48,258 nt of DNA from CAYGHG01 sp964349515 (GCA_964349515.1 CAYGHG010000005.1:1-48258), one strand, 5' to 3'; shown: positions 16,146 through 23,785, counted from the stretch's first letter. Notes: generated from the sequence alone by a model not told the origin. A program made the numbers and translations.

Positions 16146-16553
16146 CTATTCCGGGAAATACCTCTGCAGGAATTCCGAAGGGGTGATTACCTTCATTAAA
16201 TTTGATATAGTCTTAAAATGGCGCAAATTCCCGGTTATTATGATTCCTGTCCCCGAACCTATGGCCACAGCGGCGAATTTTTTGTCGTCTTCGGGTATTC
16301 CTGACAGATCCTCATGTATTTTTTTATGTTTTACGCTCTTGAATTTTAGAAACACCAGCACTTTTTCCACAGAATGCGGCTGAAGCTTAAGCTTAGGGTA
16401 CTTCAGCACCCTGCCTATCTCATCATAAATTTCAGGGGTAATTACGGGAATAATCCGGTTTTCATATATAAGTTCTATTATTTTAGCAGTCGGCCCTTTT
16501 GGGCTCATTATCCCGGAGACAAAAACATTGGTATCTATGACGGCTCTTATCAT
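16146..16553 (-). CDS. PIN-domain ribonuclease toxin (VapC-like)
   Basis: 135 residues. The metal-binding acidic residues of PIN domains are visible: Asp in AVIDTNVFVSG (residue 7), Glu in TPEIYDEIGRVL, Asp in PEDDKKFAAVA, and the terminal TGNLRHF. This matches the 'putative toxin, PIN family' group. By family it cleaves RNA and is held inactive by its partner. The ATG overlaps the antitoxin stop by four bases (ATGA), so translation is coupled. Confidence 0.9.
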   Translation of the reverse strand: MIRAVIDTNVFVSGIMSPKGPTAKIIELIYENRIIPVITPEIYDEIGRVLKYPKLKLQPHSVEKVLVFLKFKSVKHKKIHEDLSGIPEDDKKFAAVAIGSGTGIIITGNLRHFKTISNLMKVITPSEFLQRYFPE

Positions 16554-16831
16554 AGTTTGGTTCTTTTTTTGCGCCTTACAGCCTTGACTGCCTCTTTTAC
16601 ATCTTTTTCGGTAATCTGTGCTTTACCGGCTTCAGAGCGTATTTCCTCTACCGCGTCCTTAAATCCGTTAAGAATCCCTTCCCTGACCATATACTCAAAG
16701 TTCTCTTCATTCAGCGGGTTAACCATAGCTATGGGTTTGCCGTTATATGTGATTATGGCCTTTTCCCTGCTTATTACCATGCGGGCCTTTTTCATGCCTG
16801 AAGCAAGTGCCTTTACGCTTATAAATTTCAT
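16550..16831 (-). CDS. Phd/YefM-type antitoxin
   Basis: 93 residues. The N-terminal half (MKFISVKALASGMKKARMVI, then ITYNGKPIAMVNPLNEENFEYM) follows the Phd/YefM DNA-binding fold. The C-terminal half is charged (KDVKEAVKAVRRKKRTKL) and would wrap around the toxin. AGGAGG lies just upstream of the ATG. An inverted repeat and a direct repeat upstream (16843-16871) are likely operator sites. Confidence 0.87.
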   Translation of the reverse strand: MKFISVKALASGMKKARMVISREKAIITYNGKPIAMVNPLNEENFEYMVREGILNGFKDAVEEIRSEAGKAQITEKDVKEAVKAVRRKKRTKL

Positions 16832-16842
16832 ATAAACCTCCT

Positions 16843-16871
16843 GTATGCTTTAAGTTTACTAATAGTATGCT
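16843..16871. promoter_or_regulatory. Probable toxin-antitoxin operator
   Basis: Two direct copies of GTATGCT (16843-16849 and 16865-16871) flank a perfect palindrome TACTA-A-TAGTA (16857-16867), all within 40 bases of the antitoxin start. This is the expected place for autoregulation by the antitoxin dimer. Confidence 0.55.
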
Positions 16872-16905
16872 AATAAATCAACCCAAAATTGTTTTTGAAA
16901 TACGA

Positions 16906-16943
16906 GTTTACAGTCTATTGTTTAAAGCCTGTTGTTTACAGTT
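16906..16943. repeat. 7-bp-period repeat
   Basis: ACAGTCT, ATTGTTT, AAAGCCT, GTTGTTT, ACAGTTA in register, related to the array at 16029 but not identical. It precedes the second 46-base element. Confidence 0.6.
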
Positions 16944-16984
16944 AAAAACATAGAAACAAGACGTATCTTTGCGGAAGGATTATA

Positions 16985-17030
16985 TCTTTTCTGCGTAGGG
17001 GCGGTGCGGTGCGCCGCCCGAAAACCGGAT
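16985..17030. repeat. 46-bp direct repeat, copy 2
   Basis: Second copy of the element at 16072-16117. Here the sequence before the stem reads GTAGGGG, as in the other hairpin family. Confidence 0.75.
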
Positions 17031-17062
17031 TTCTAATTTGCCATGTTTTTAAAACGAACACC

Positions 17063-17095
17063 AAATACCGGGAGGGATAGGAATCCCTCCCCTAC
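17063..17095. repeat. GTAGGGG-flanked hairpin repeat, copy 2
   Basis: Identical over 33 bases to 10255-10287, about 6.8 kb away. Confidence 0.78.
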
Positions 17096-17170
17096 ATGAA
17101 AACAAACCCGTCTTCACCCTGCCGTCAAAAAAACGTCCCTGTAGGGTACGGCCGACGTGCCGCATTTTGT

Positions 17171-17242
17171 CCTAACCCCCTTTGCTCCGCTCTTTTTAGT
17201 ACCCCCTTGAGGGGTAGAAAGGGGGGCAGGGGGGATTTGCCT
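17171..17242. repeat. C-rich/G-rich palindromic repeat, copy 3
   Basis: Begins CCTAACCCCCTTT and ends GGGGGGATTTGCCT like 10179-10220, but carries an insert with its own hairpin (CCCCTTGAGGGG). Confidence 0.68.
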
Positions 17243-17346
17243 TTGTATTGTACCGCGTCTTGCCTTTTGTATTCCGCATCTAACCCAAACCCACAACCTC
17301 AGGCTTAAAGCCTGCGCCTATAAAAACAATTGCTCCGTGCCGCCGT

Positions 17347-17403
17347 CCTAACCCCCTCTGCCCCGCTCTTTATAATACCCCCTTGAGGGGTAAAAAGGGG
17401 GTT
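17347..17403. repeat. C-rich/G-rich palindromic repeat, copy 4
   Basis: Same insert-bearing form as copy 3 (CCCCTTGAGGGG core). Its right end runs directly into the hairpin at 17404 without a gap. Confidence 0.65.
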
Positions 17404-17435
17404 AAATACCGGGTCACCCACCGGGTGACCCCTAC
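17404..17435. repeat. GTAGGGG-flanked hairpin with a different stem
   Basis: On the minus strand GTAGGG is followed by the stem GTCACCC / GGGTGAC (loop GGT) and CCGGTATTT. Flanks match 10255 and 17063, but both stem arms are changed together. Confidence 0.72.
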
Positions 17436-17469
17436 GAAAAACTCCGTATTGCAGGCCCGCGCTTCGCGG

Positions 17470-17504
17470 GATAGGAGACAGGTGATAGGTGAAAGTAGAA
17501 AGGC
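17470..17504. repeat. 7-bp-period repeat
   Basis: GATAGGA, GACAGGT, GATAGGT, GAAAGTA, GAAAGGC in strict 7-base register. Confidence 0.62.
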
Positions 17505-17608
17505 AAAACTTCCCTCACCCTACCCTCTCACAAAAGTAGAGGATGGAAATAGCATTATTCATTAAATGTGGTTTTATTCTGATTTACAGATTGTCTTGAT
17601 TGTTTTTC

Positions 17609-17624
17609 TTATAGCTTATAGCTT
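17609..17624. repeat. TTATAGC heptamer pair after argJ
   Basis: Two copies of TTATAGC plus TT, just beyond the argJ stop. The same pair occurs at about 23813-23829 after the outer-membrane barrel gene. Confidence 0.6.
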
Positions 17625-17635
17625 AATATCTTGTC

Positions 17636-18820
17636 TTACGTATAGTCCGCGTTTATCCTTATGTAGTCATAGCTGTAGTCGCAGGTAAGCAGGAATGTGC
17701 CGTGCTTTCCTTTTTTGAGATCAACGGTTACCTCTATTTTTTTCTTTTTTACTTCAGGCGCGGCCTTTTCATGATTTATCACTCTTTTGCCGTCTGTTAT
17801 TTTCACGCCGTTTATGTAAAAGCCTGTTTTAGAGATGTCAAGGCCCGGCCCGGCCTGGCCAACTGCAGATATTATGCGGCCAAAGTTAAGCGCCTGTCCG
17901 AAGAAGTTTGTCTTTACAAGGGGCGAGTTGGCCATCTGGCGGCATACTGCCTCTGCCTCATTTTTGGAAGCCGCATTCTTAACCGTGAACTTGAGCAGTT
18001 TTGTCGCGCCTTCGCCGTCAGCTGCTATCTCTTCAGAGAGCGCGTAAAAAACTTTAAGCAGCCCCTCTTTGAGGGCATTATAGTCTTTGCCGGCTGCTTT
18101 AATTTCCTTGTTCGCGGCCATGCCGTTGGCCATGACGTATATGGTATCGTTCGGGCTCATGTCGCCGTCAACCGTAACCCGGTTAAAGGATAATGCGACC
18201 GCCTCCCTTACCGCTTTATCAAGCATTGTTTTCGAAACAGCCGCGTCAGTCATGATGAACGCAAGCATGGTTGCCACATTTATAGATATCATTCCCGAAC
18301 CCTTGCAGGTGCCGGTTATGGTTACCTGCTTTCCTCCGATTTTCACCCGCTCGGTGCAGCTCTTTTCCACGAGGTCCGTGGTCATTATCGCCTTTGGAAA
18401 AGTAAGATCCCCTTCGGATAGAGCCTCACAAAGCTCCGGTAGTTTTGCCTCCACTTTTTTAAGCGGAAAATCAAGGCTTATCTTGCCCGTTGACGCCATC
18501 AGAACCTTTGAACCTTTAATCCCCAGCAAAGCTGCAATACCTGATGTTATTTTTTTCACGGCTGCCATGCCTTCCGGCCCGTTATAAACATTTGCGTTGC
18601 CGCTGTTTACAAACACAGCACCTGCCTTGGCTCCGCCTTTTAACAGGTGTTTGGCGTGAATTATGTGGTGGGCTTTTAATGCATTTGTCGTAAACAGCGC
18701 TGCAGTAACACATGGGGACTCGGATATTATCAGGCCCACGTCGGGTTTGCCGCTTTTTTTAAGCCCTGCGCTTATGCCCGCCGTCATGAAGCCCTCGGGA
18801 AGACTGTATGATTTTCTCAC
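17636..18820 (-). CDS. argJ: Glutamate N-acetyltransferase / ornithine acetyltransferase
   Basis: 394 residues. ArgJ is made as one chain that cuts itself before a Thr; the site is visible in KGSGMISINVATMLAF (cut between Ala and Thr). The oxyanion region STGKIS and the GDMSPNDT motif are also present. It moves the acetyl group from N-acetylornithine to glutamate, closing the acetyl cycle of arginine synthesis. Whether it also uses acetyl-CoA cannot be told. The ATG overlaps the argC stop by four bases. Confidence 0.95.
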   Translation of the reverse strand: MRKSYSLPEGFMTAGISAGLKKSGKPDVGLIISESPCVTAALFTTNALKAHHIIHAKHLLKGGAKAGAVFVNSGNANVYNGPEGMAAVKKITSGIAALLGIKGSKVLMASTGKISLDFPLKKVEAKLPELCEALSEGDLTFPKAIMTTDLVEKSCTERVKIGGKQVTITGTCKGSGMISINVATMLAFIMTDAAVSKTMLDKAVREAVALSFNRVTVDGDMSPNDTIYVMANGMAANKEIKAAGKDYNALKEGLLKVFYALSEEIAADGEGATKLLKFTVKNAASKNEAEAVCRQMANSPLVKTNFFGQALNFGRIISAVGQAGPGLDISKTGFYINGVKITDGKRVINHEKAAPEVKKKKIEVTVDLKKGKHGTFLLTCDYSYDYIRINADYT

Positions 18821-19827
18821 AGCAGCCCCTCCTTTTCATCAATGCCGAACATTATGTTCATGTTCTGAACCGCCTGCCAGGAAGCGCCCTTTCCCAGATT
18901 GTCAACAACTGAAATCACAATCAGGGTTCTGTGCTCTTTTACGCCGCTTATTGCCATGTCAATAAAGTTTGTGTTCTGCACGCCGCGGACATCCACTTTG
19001 TCCTTGAAACGGACAAAAAATTCGCCCTCGTAGTAATCGGTATATAATTTTTTTACTTTTTCAATATCAACCCATTTTTTCAGCTTTATGTAATTCACGC
19101 TGAGCATTCCGCGGTCAAGCGCGGTAAGCTGCGGCGTCATTATTATCTCTGTTTTTTTGCCTGTCTTTGCCTTCAGCGCTGCCTCAATTTCGGGTACGTG
19201 GCGGTGCACTCGGCCGTAGTTGTAGGGGATTATGTTTTCGCTTATGTTCATGTAGTGGTTGACTGCCGTAGGTTTTATGCCTGCGCCTGATATCCCGCTT
19301 TTTGCGTCGCAGATGACCGATTCAACAGACAAGTGCTTTACAGCAGGAGCGAGCGCAAGCGTCACGCACACCGCATAGCAGCCGGTATTTGCCACAACAC
19401 CCGCTTTTTTTATCTCTTCGCGGTAGAATTCAGGCAGGCCGTAAACAGCCCGCTTTACCGTGTCCGGATATTTATGCTTGTGCCCGTATACCTTTTCATA
19501 AGTTTTAAGATCCTTTATGCGGTAGTCCGCGCTTAAATCTATGACGCGTATTTTCTTGTCCTCAAATTTGCGCACATACTCCATTGCCTCGGTGTGCGGC
19601 AGGCATACAAAAGCCGTGTCAACGCCCTCAAAGAGCACGTCATCAGAGGGTTCGCAGAAAGACAGCCCGCAGATACCCGCAAACTCAGGAAACGACGAAT
19701 CTATACGTTTGCCTTTGCTTCCGCGGGAGGTTATGTATTTTATCTCAGCGCCATTGTGGCGCGACAATACCCTGATTAACTCCCTGCCTGTAATTCCCGA
19801 CCCGCCGACTATCCCGACGCGTATCAT
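18817..19827 (-). CDS. argC: N-acetyl-gamma-glutamyl-phosphate reductase
   Basis: 336 residues. The NADPH-binding loop GGSGITGREL is near the N-terminus, and the catalytic Cys lies in ANTGCYAVC at about 149. Further family marks are KSGISGAGIKP and GRVHRHVPEIE. It catalyses the third step of arginine synthesis. It starts 15 bases after the SurA-like gene, so the arginine genes appear to form the tail of a foldase operon. Confidence 0.95.
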   Translation of the reverse strand: MIRVGIVGGSGITGRELIRVLSRHNGAEIKYITSRGSKGKRIDSSFPEFAGICGLSFCEPSDDVLFEGVDTAFVCLPHTEAMEYVRKFEDKKIRVIDLSADYRIKDLKTYEKVYGHKHKYPDTVKRAVYGLPEFYREEIKKAGVVANTGCYAVCVTLALAPAVKHLSVESVICDAKSGISGAGIKPTAVNHYMNISENIIPYNYGRVHRHVPEIEAALKAKTGKKTEIIMTPQLTALDRGMLSVNYIKLKKWVDIEKVKKLYTDYYEGEFFVRFKDKVDVRGVQNTNFIDMAISGVKEHRTLIVISVVDNLGKGASWQAVQNMNIMFGIDEKEGLL

Positions 19828-19842
19828 TGCAGGTTCTCCCTT

Positions 19843-20799
19843 TTAATCCATGTATTTTATGAAAGCTTTTCCCTTTATCAGTTTCACCCAGTCTTCCCAC
19901 ATTGATTCAACCTTATTCTCCATTATCCTCATCCTTACCTTGTCCTTTATATCTTCAAGAGGCGCCTTCTTACCCTCCTTGTAATTTACAATCTTAAAAA
20001 AGTGGTAAGCGCCCTGTGTTTCAACCGGCCCCGCGGTTTTTCCTTTCTTTGGGCTTGAAAGCGCCCTTCTAATTGATGCGTCCATCTGGGTCGTGTCCAC
20101 CCACCCAAGTTCGTTTACGCTTATTCCGCTTTTGGATTTAACCGACGAAGCAACAGCATCAAACGGCTCACCGCCCTTTAACCTGCGGCTTATATCGGCC
20201 GCTGCCTGCGCAGCGCCTCCTTCGGTTTCATCCGCACTTAAGTAAATCTGGTTGAGGTTCATCTCGTCGTTGACTTTAAACTCATCGCCGTTTTTATCAT
20301 AGTAGGCCTTTATCTCATCATCGGAGACCGGCGCCTTTGCCACGAATTCCTGCTGTTTTTTCTGTTTTACTTTCGAAAAAACCAGGCTGTCACGCACCTG
20401 AGCGTCTATTTTAAATCTGAAATCAGAGTAAGACATTCCTTCCCTGCGCAGCGCCTCTTCAAAAGCAGCTTCATCCGGAAATTTTTTCCGCAGATTATCA
20501 ACAAACTCGCTGGTTTTGTCGGCAACCGCCTCCAGGCTGACCGCAATATTCTCGTCTTTTGCCATGGTTATAACTATTTTCTGATCAACAAGCCCCTGAA
20601 TAACCTTGTTTCTTAAATCTTTCCTGTCGGCCTTTTTTCCTGCCAATTCCGACTGGACTGCAAGAGCGTCAACGGCCTCCACAACCTCACTCTCCAATAT
20701 TACATCACTGTTTACTTTCGCTATTATCCTGTCCTGCACCGCGCCCAAAACCGGAAAAGCGGTTAAAGCCGCCAAAGCTGCGATAATTAACTGTTTCAT
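19843..20799 (-). CDS. SurA-like periplasmic peptidyl-prolyl isomerase
   Basis: 318 residues. A signal peptide ends near GA at residue 19. The segment VQDRIIAKVNSDVILESEV is the typical start of SurA. A helical chaperone part (about 20-150) is followed by one parvulin domain (about 165-275, with LGWVDTTQM and a GAYHFFKIV end). Classic SurA has two parvulin domains; only one is seen. It should help outer-membrane barrels fold. The start overlaps the preceding gene by four bases behind GGAGG. Confidence 0.87.
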   Translation of the reverse strand: MKQLIIAALAALTAFPVLGAVQDRIIAKVNSDVILESEVVEAVDALAVQSELAGKKADRKDLRNKVIQGLVDQKIVITMAKDENIAVSLEAVADKTSEFVDNLRKKFPDEAAFEEALRREGMSYSDFRFKIDAQVRDSLVFSKVKQKKQQEFVAKAPVSDDEIKAYYDKNGDEFKVNDEMNLNQIYLSADETEGGAAQAAADISRRLKGGEPFDAVASSVKSKSGISVNELGWVDTTQMDASIRRALSSPKKGKTAGPVETQGAYHFFKIVNYKEGKKAPLEDIKDKVRMRIMENKVESMWEDWVKLIKGKAFIKYMD

Positions 20800-21728
20800 C
20801 TTTTTTCCTCCTTAAAGTGGCTGTTTATGTTTTCATCTTTTACGCTTATCTTTGCTTTTGCGCGCAAATCCTGCATCCAGAGATTAAGGTATTCGTCTTT
20901 CTTAACTTCATAATACTTTTCATAAACCTCATCCCTCATATGTTCGAACTTCGGCGTCTCAGCCTGCTTTACTTCAAGGCATTTAAAGATATGCCACCCG
21001 TACGGCGACTTTATTATGCCGCTTATCCTGCCGGGCTTCATCTTGAAAACCACCCTTGAAATAAAAGCGGGCATCTCTTTTTCGGCGAAAAAATCCAGAT
21101 CTCCGCCCCGTTCCGCCTCGGAAGTTATGGAGTGCTTTTTTGCGAGTTCCGAAAAATCCGCGCCGTTTTCAAGCTGCATCAGCAGTTCTTTCGCGGTTTC
21201 TTCCTCTTTTACCACTATCTGCGCAGCCCTGACTTTGTGCGCGCGCCTGAAATCAATTATATTCGTCCAGAAATAATCCTTTAACTCCCTTTCATCAACC
21301 CGCACACGTTCCTTCATAGCCGCATCTATTGCGTATTTTCTTATTACACGCCTCTTTACATCCTTCAGCCAGCGGCTGTATTTTACCCCTGACATCTCAA
21401 AAGCTTTTTTCATTTCAGAAGTATCATAACCGGGTGCAAACCTGCTGATTTCGATTTCCAGTTCTTCTTTGGAAATTTTTATTTTCCTGCTTTTCGCCTC
21501 TTCAAGTACAAGCCTGTCATTAATAAGAAGGTTCAAAAACTCATTTGCCTGGCGCCTGTTCGATATAGTTACTCCGTAAAGAGCTGACTTTTCCTTTAAA
21601 TTTCCGATAGTGACGCACTCTTTATTAACCATCGCAATGACTTCGTCTTGGGGCGTAAAAAGGCACCTGCTGCAGCCCGAAGCAATAAAAAACAAAACAG
21701 CTGCGGCGCCCAGAAATCGGGCATTCAC
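20796..21728 (-). CDS. PrsA/SurA-like foldase lipoprotein
   Basis: 310 residues with lipobox ASGC at about 16-19. A SurA-like helical part (residues 25-165) is followed by a parvulin domain with the standard RGGDLDFFAEKEMP and SPYGWHIFK motifs. A membrane-anchored prolyl isomerase acting on the periplasmic side. Middle gene of the three foldase genes, 16 bases after the first. Confidence 0.87.
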   Translation of the reverse strand: MNARFLGAAAVLFFIASGCSRCLFTPQDEVIAMVNKECVTIGNLKEKSALYGVTISNRRQANEFLNLLINDRLVLEEAKSRKIKISKEELEIEISRFAPGYDTSEMKKAFEMSGVKYSRWLKDVKRRVIRKYAIDAAMKERVRVDERELKDYFWTNIIDFRRAHKVRAAQIVVKEEETAKELLMQLENGADFSELAKKHSITSEAERGGDLDFFAEKEMPAFISRVVFKMKPGRISGIIKSPYGWHIFKCLEVKQAETPKFEHMRDEVYEKYYEVKKDEYLNLWMQDLRAKAKISVKDENINSHFKEEKR

Positions 21729-21744
21729 TATTTATACCCGGCTC

Positions 21745-22410
21745 TCACTGGTTAAGCTGAAGCCCGTTGCCCTGAGGCATAAACATATCGGGCGTTCCAA
21801 ACGCAGACTCATTTACCTTTATTTCAGCGCCTGTTTTTAATCCGTCCACCCATTTCTGCCTTGCAATGGAGAGCCTTATTTCATCTTTTATGGTTTCATA
21901 TTTTTCAACTTTAGCGTTCGGGTCCTGTCTTTTCATTCCTTCGGAATAGTTTTTGTACTGTTCCCTTATCTCGCTTTCATCCACGTTGACTTCCGCAAAA
22001 TCTTTTGTGCCCAGCACTTCCCTGATTACGATCTCCCTGCGGGCTATATCCGAAGCCTTCTGTTTCTGATTTTTCAGCGCCGCCATCTGCTCCTCGGCAT
22101 CCGCAATCAGGTTTTTTTCCTGATCTTTGATTTTACTTTGTACATCTTCCTTGTCAAGAATTCCGCTCTTTTTCGCTTCCTGAAGCAGCAGTTCCGCAAT
22201 GACAAGGTTGTCTAAAATTCTTTTTTTCATTTCAGGGCTCTGCGCCATCATTTTATACTGCGAAGGCAGGCTTGCTATTTCGTATTCCAGGTCTTCAACT
22301 GAGATTTTTACGCCGTTTACAACCGCCGCATCCTCAGATTTTTTTGCGCATCCCGCAAAAACAAAAACCAGTAAAGCCGCCATTAATACAAAAACTGATA
22401 CTTTTTTCAT
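21745..22410 (-). CDS. SurA_N-type chaperone lipoprotein without an isomerase domain
   Basis: 221 residues from the ATG at 22410, chosen because GGGAGA precedes it; an upstream in-frame extension is rejected. Lipobox FAGC at about residue 20. The body matches only the helical N-terminal region of SurA/PrsA (VVNGVKISVEDLEYEI, then KKRILDNLVIAELLLQEAK) and closes with the terminal helix, leaving out the parvulin domain. Probably a holdase that works with the two isomerases encoded next to it. First gene after the promoter at 22456-22484. Confidence 0.82.
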   Translation of the reverse strand: MKKVSVFVLMAALLVFVFAGCAKKSEDAAVVNGVKISVEDLEYEIASLPSQYKMMAQSPEMKKRILDNLVIAELLLQEAKKSGILDKEDVQSKIKDQEKNLIADAEEQMAALKNQKQKASDIARREIVIREVLGTKDFAEVNVDESEIREQYKNYSEGMKRQDPNAKVEKYETIKDEIRLSIARQKWVDGLKTGAEIKVNESAFGTPDMFMPQGNGLQLNQ

Positions 22411-22428
22411 AATTTCTCCCTTCGTATT

Positions 22429-22444
22429 GCCTCTTTTCAGAGGC
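22429..22444 (-). promoter_or_regulatory. 5'-UTR hairpin with a GAAA tetraloop
   Basis: In the mRNA GCCTCT-GAAA-AGAGGC forms a six-pair stem closed by a stable GNRA loop, between the promoter and the ribosome site of the first foldase gene. Probably protects the 5' end or tunes initiation. Confidence 0.55.
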
Positions 22445-22455
22445 GGTTTCTTAAT

Positions 22456-22484
22456 AAAATACCACAATGCAAAACATTTGGCAA
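22456..22484 (-). promoter_or_regulatory. Promoter of the foldase-argCJ operon
   Basis: TTGCCA (22479-22484), a spacer of 17 and TATTTT (22456-22461) on the minus strand, with TG one base before the -10 box. Confidence 0.6.
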
Positions 22485-22597
22485 ACTATAAAACAAGCCG
22501 TTACTTCAAAGATTTAGACGGCTGAGCGCTGCAAGTTGTTTCATATGCAGAATAATACCCGGTTTGCTTTTAACAGGCGGACAATACAGAACAGTCA

Positions 22598-23248
22598 CTA
22601 CTCTTCCTTGTTAAAGTATACCCCGTTTTTGCCGATTAGCCTGAGTTTATGATCCCTTGTCTCGCTTTCAATATAGCCTACTCCCTGAGCATAGACATGT
22701 TTTTCCTTTACTTCTTTTTTATCCTTATCAGTAAGTGTTGTTTCCACCACACAGTATTTTACCGTGCGCCCCTCAACCTTTATTTCACCCGTCTTTATGG
22801 TTTTGTAGCGTAAGTAAACACTGTCCCTAAAATCAAAAAGAAACACCGACGCGCGCGCATTAAGGGTATTTGCCCATTCATCACCCTCGTTTACGGGGTA
22901 TTTAAGTATCATAGTAGGTTCGCTGAAAAATACATCCGTCGTCATAAACCCCAAAAACGGCACAGGGTAGCGCATGGCTTTCATATAAATGCCTGTCGGT
23001 TCCTCTTTCAGCAAATAAGCAAGATCCATAGTGTCTGCCCTGCACCATAAAAAACCCTTTTCATTTTCATTAACCGGGCCGGTAAAGATCAAGCTTACGT
23101 GCAGTTCTTTAAGCGGCTCGACAGCTTTAAATGCGCTGTAATGATAAACAGCGCCTTCAGACATAGGATAATAAGATTCATATGCGTAACAGGTAAAAAA
23201 AGGAGAAAAAAGAAATAAAACCGGCGCCCAAATGCGCGGATGGTTCAT
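22598..23248 (-). CDS. Hypothetical exported protein
   Basis: 216 residues with a signal peptide (MNHPRIWAPVLFLFSPFFTC, cut near residue 22). The mature part begins YESYYPMSEGAVYHYSAF and has YPVNEGDEW in the middle and YAQGVGYIESET near the end. This order (a 'YP.. G..W' start, then a 'GVGY' strand) is common in small exported beta proteins of unknown function. It overlaps the upstream gene by four bases, so the two are coupled. I do not recognise a specific family. Confidence 0.72.
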   Translation of the reverse strand: MNHPRIWAPVLFLFSPFFTCYAYESYYPMSEGAVYHYSAFKAVEPLKELHVSLIFTGPVNENEKGFLWCRADTMDLAYLLKEEPTGIYMKAMRYPVPFLGFMTTDVFFSEPTMILKYPVNEGDEWANTLNARASVFLFDFRDSVYLRYKTIKTGEIKVEGRTVKYCVVETTLTDKDKKEVKEKHVYAQGVGYIESETRDHKLRLIGKNGVYFNKEE

Positions 23249-23592
23249 CGGTTACAGGGAGGGTTGTATTTGTAAAGCAGGTGCCGGTAAATCAGCTCCT
23301 TTTTTTTGGGCATAAGGCCCGGTGTCGGGCAGATACCCATGTAAAGGTTCTCCTCTGATTTTGCGCCTTCAACCCAGCTTGCAAACTTTTTATGCGTGGC
23401 AGGAAAGCCTTCTGACTTTATCTCTTCGGTATCTCCAAGATACAGTATGCCGAAATCGGCAACTCTTTTTTCGGGGTTTTTAAGGTAGAAAATACCGTAA
23501 ATTCCGTCAATAACATCTATTGCATCCTCTTCCATATAGTCTTTTACGCCCTTGGGCCCGCTGAATACATAGCCCGCAAGTATTATGCTCAT
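23245..23592 (-). CDS. Small hypothetical cytoplasmic protein
   Basis: 115 residues from the ATG at 23592, supported by GGGAGA and by an extended -10 promoter 30-60 bases upstream; a longer in-frame start at 23676 would lie before the promoter. No signal peptide or membrane helix. Notable segments are GIYGIFYL and ADFGILYLGDTEE, then HKKFASWVEGAKSEENLYMG. I recognise no family. It is the first gene of a two-gene unit with the exported protein at 22598. Confidence 0.65.
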   Translation of the reverse strand: MSIILAGYVFSGPKGVKDYMEEDAIDVIDGIYGIFYLKNPEKRVADFGILYLGDTEEIKSEGFPATHKKFASWVEGAKSEENLYMGICPTPGLMPKKKELIYRHLLYKYNPPCNR

Positions 23593-23623
23593 CCGGTTCT
23601 CCCTGTCGGTAAAATATGCAGAT

Positions 23624-23652
23624 AATATAGCAAAAATCGGGGTTTTCCGCAA
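23624..23652 (-). promoter_or_regulatory. Extended -10 promoter of the two-gene unit
   Basis: TTGCGG (23647-23652), a spacer of 17 and TATATT (23624-23629), preceded by TGC. It supports the start at 23592. Confidence 0.6.
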
Positions 23653-23687
23653 TTGAAATAAAACCATTTTTATCAAAAAATATAATA

Positions 23688-23712
23688 AAAACGGCCTTTT
23701 TAGGGCCTTTCT
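23688..23712 (-). terminator. Probable intrinsic terminator after the outer-membrane barrel gene
   Basis: On the minus strand AAAGGCC, a loop of about 7 and GGCCG are followed by TTTTTATTATATTTTT. The stem is short and slightly imperfect, but the long T-rich tail is typical. Confidence 0.5.
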
Positions 23713-23785
23713 GTAATGCTGCAGCGAATCTTCATATTCTTATGCCTTCTTAATATTTAAAAATCCAGCCGCTGTAATGCGCATA

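Larger units (their letters stand above)
16832..17635. other. Gene-free repeat island between argJ and the toxin-antitoxin pair
   Basis: About 800 bases with no gene I can support. It holds the antitoxin control region, three 7-bp-period arrays, two GTAGGGG-type hairpins, one copy of the 46-bp element and two C-rich palindromes listed separately. Short open frames here have repeat-derived composition and no ribosome sites. Confidence 0.7.

Noticed and set aside
16832..17635. Insertion sequence or its remains in the repeat island
   Set aside because: No transposase fragment, terminal inverted repeats or target duplication could be seen; the repeats are short hairpins and heptamer arrays.
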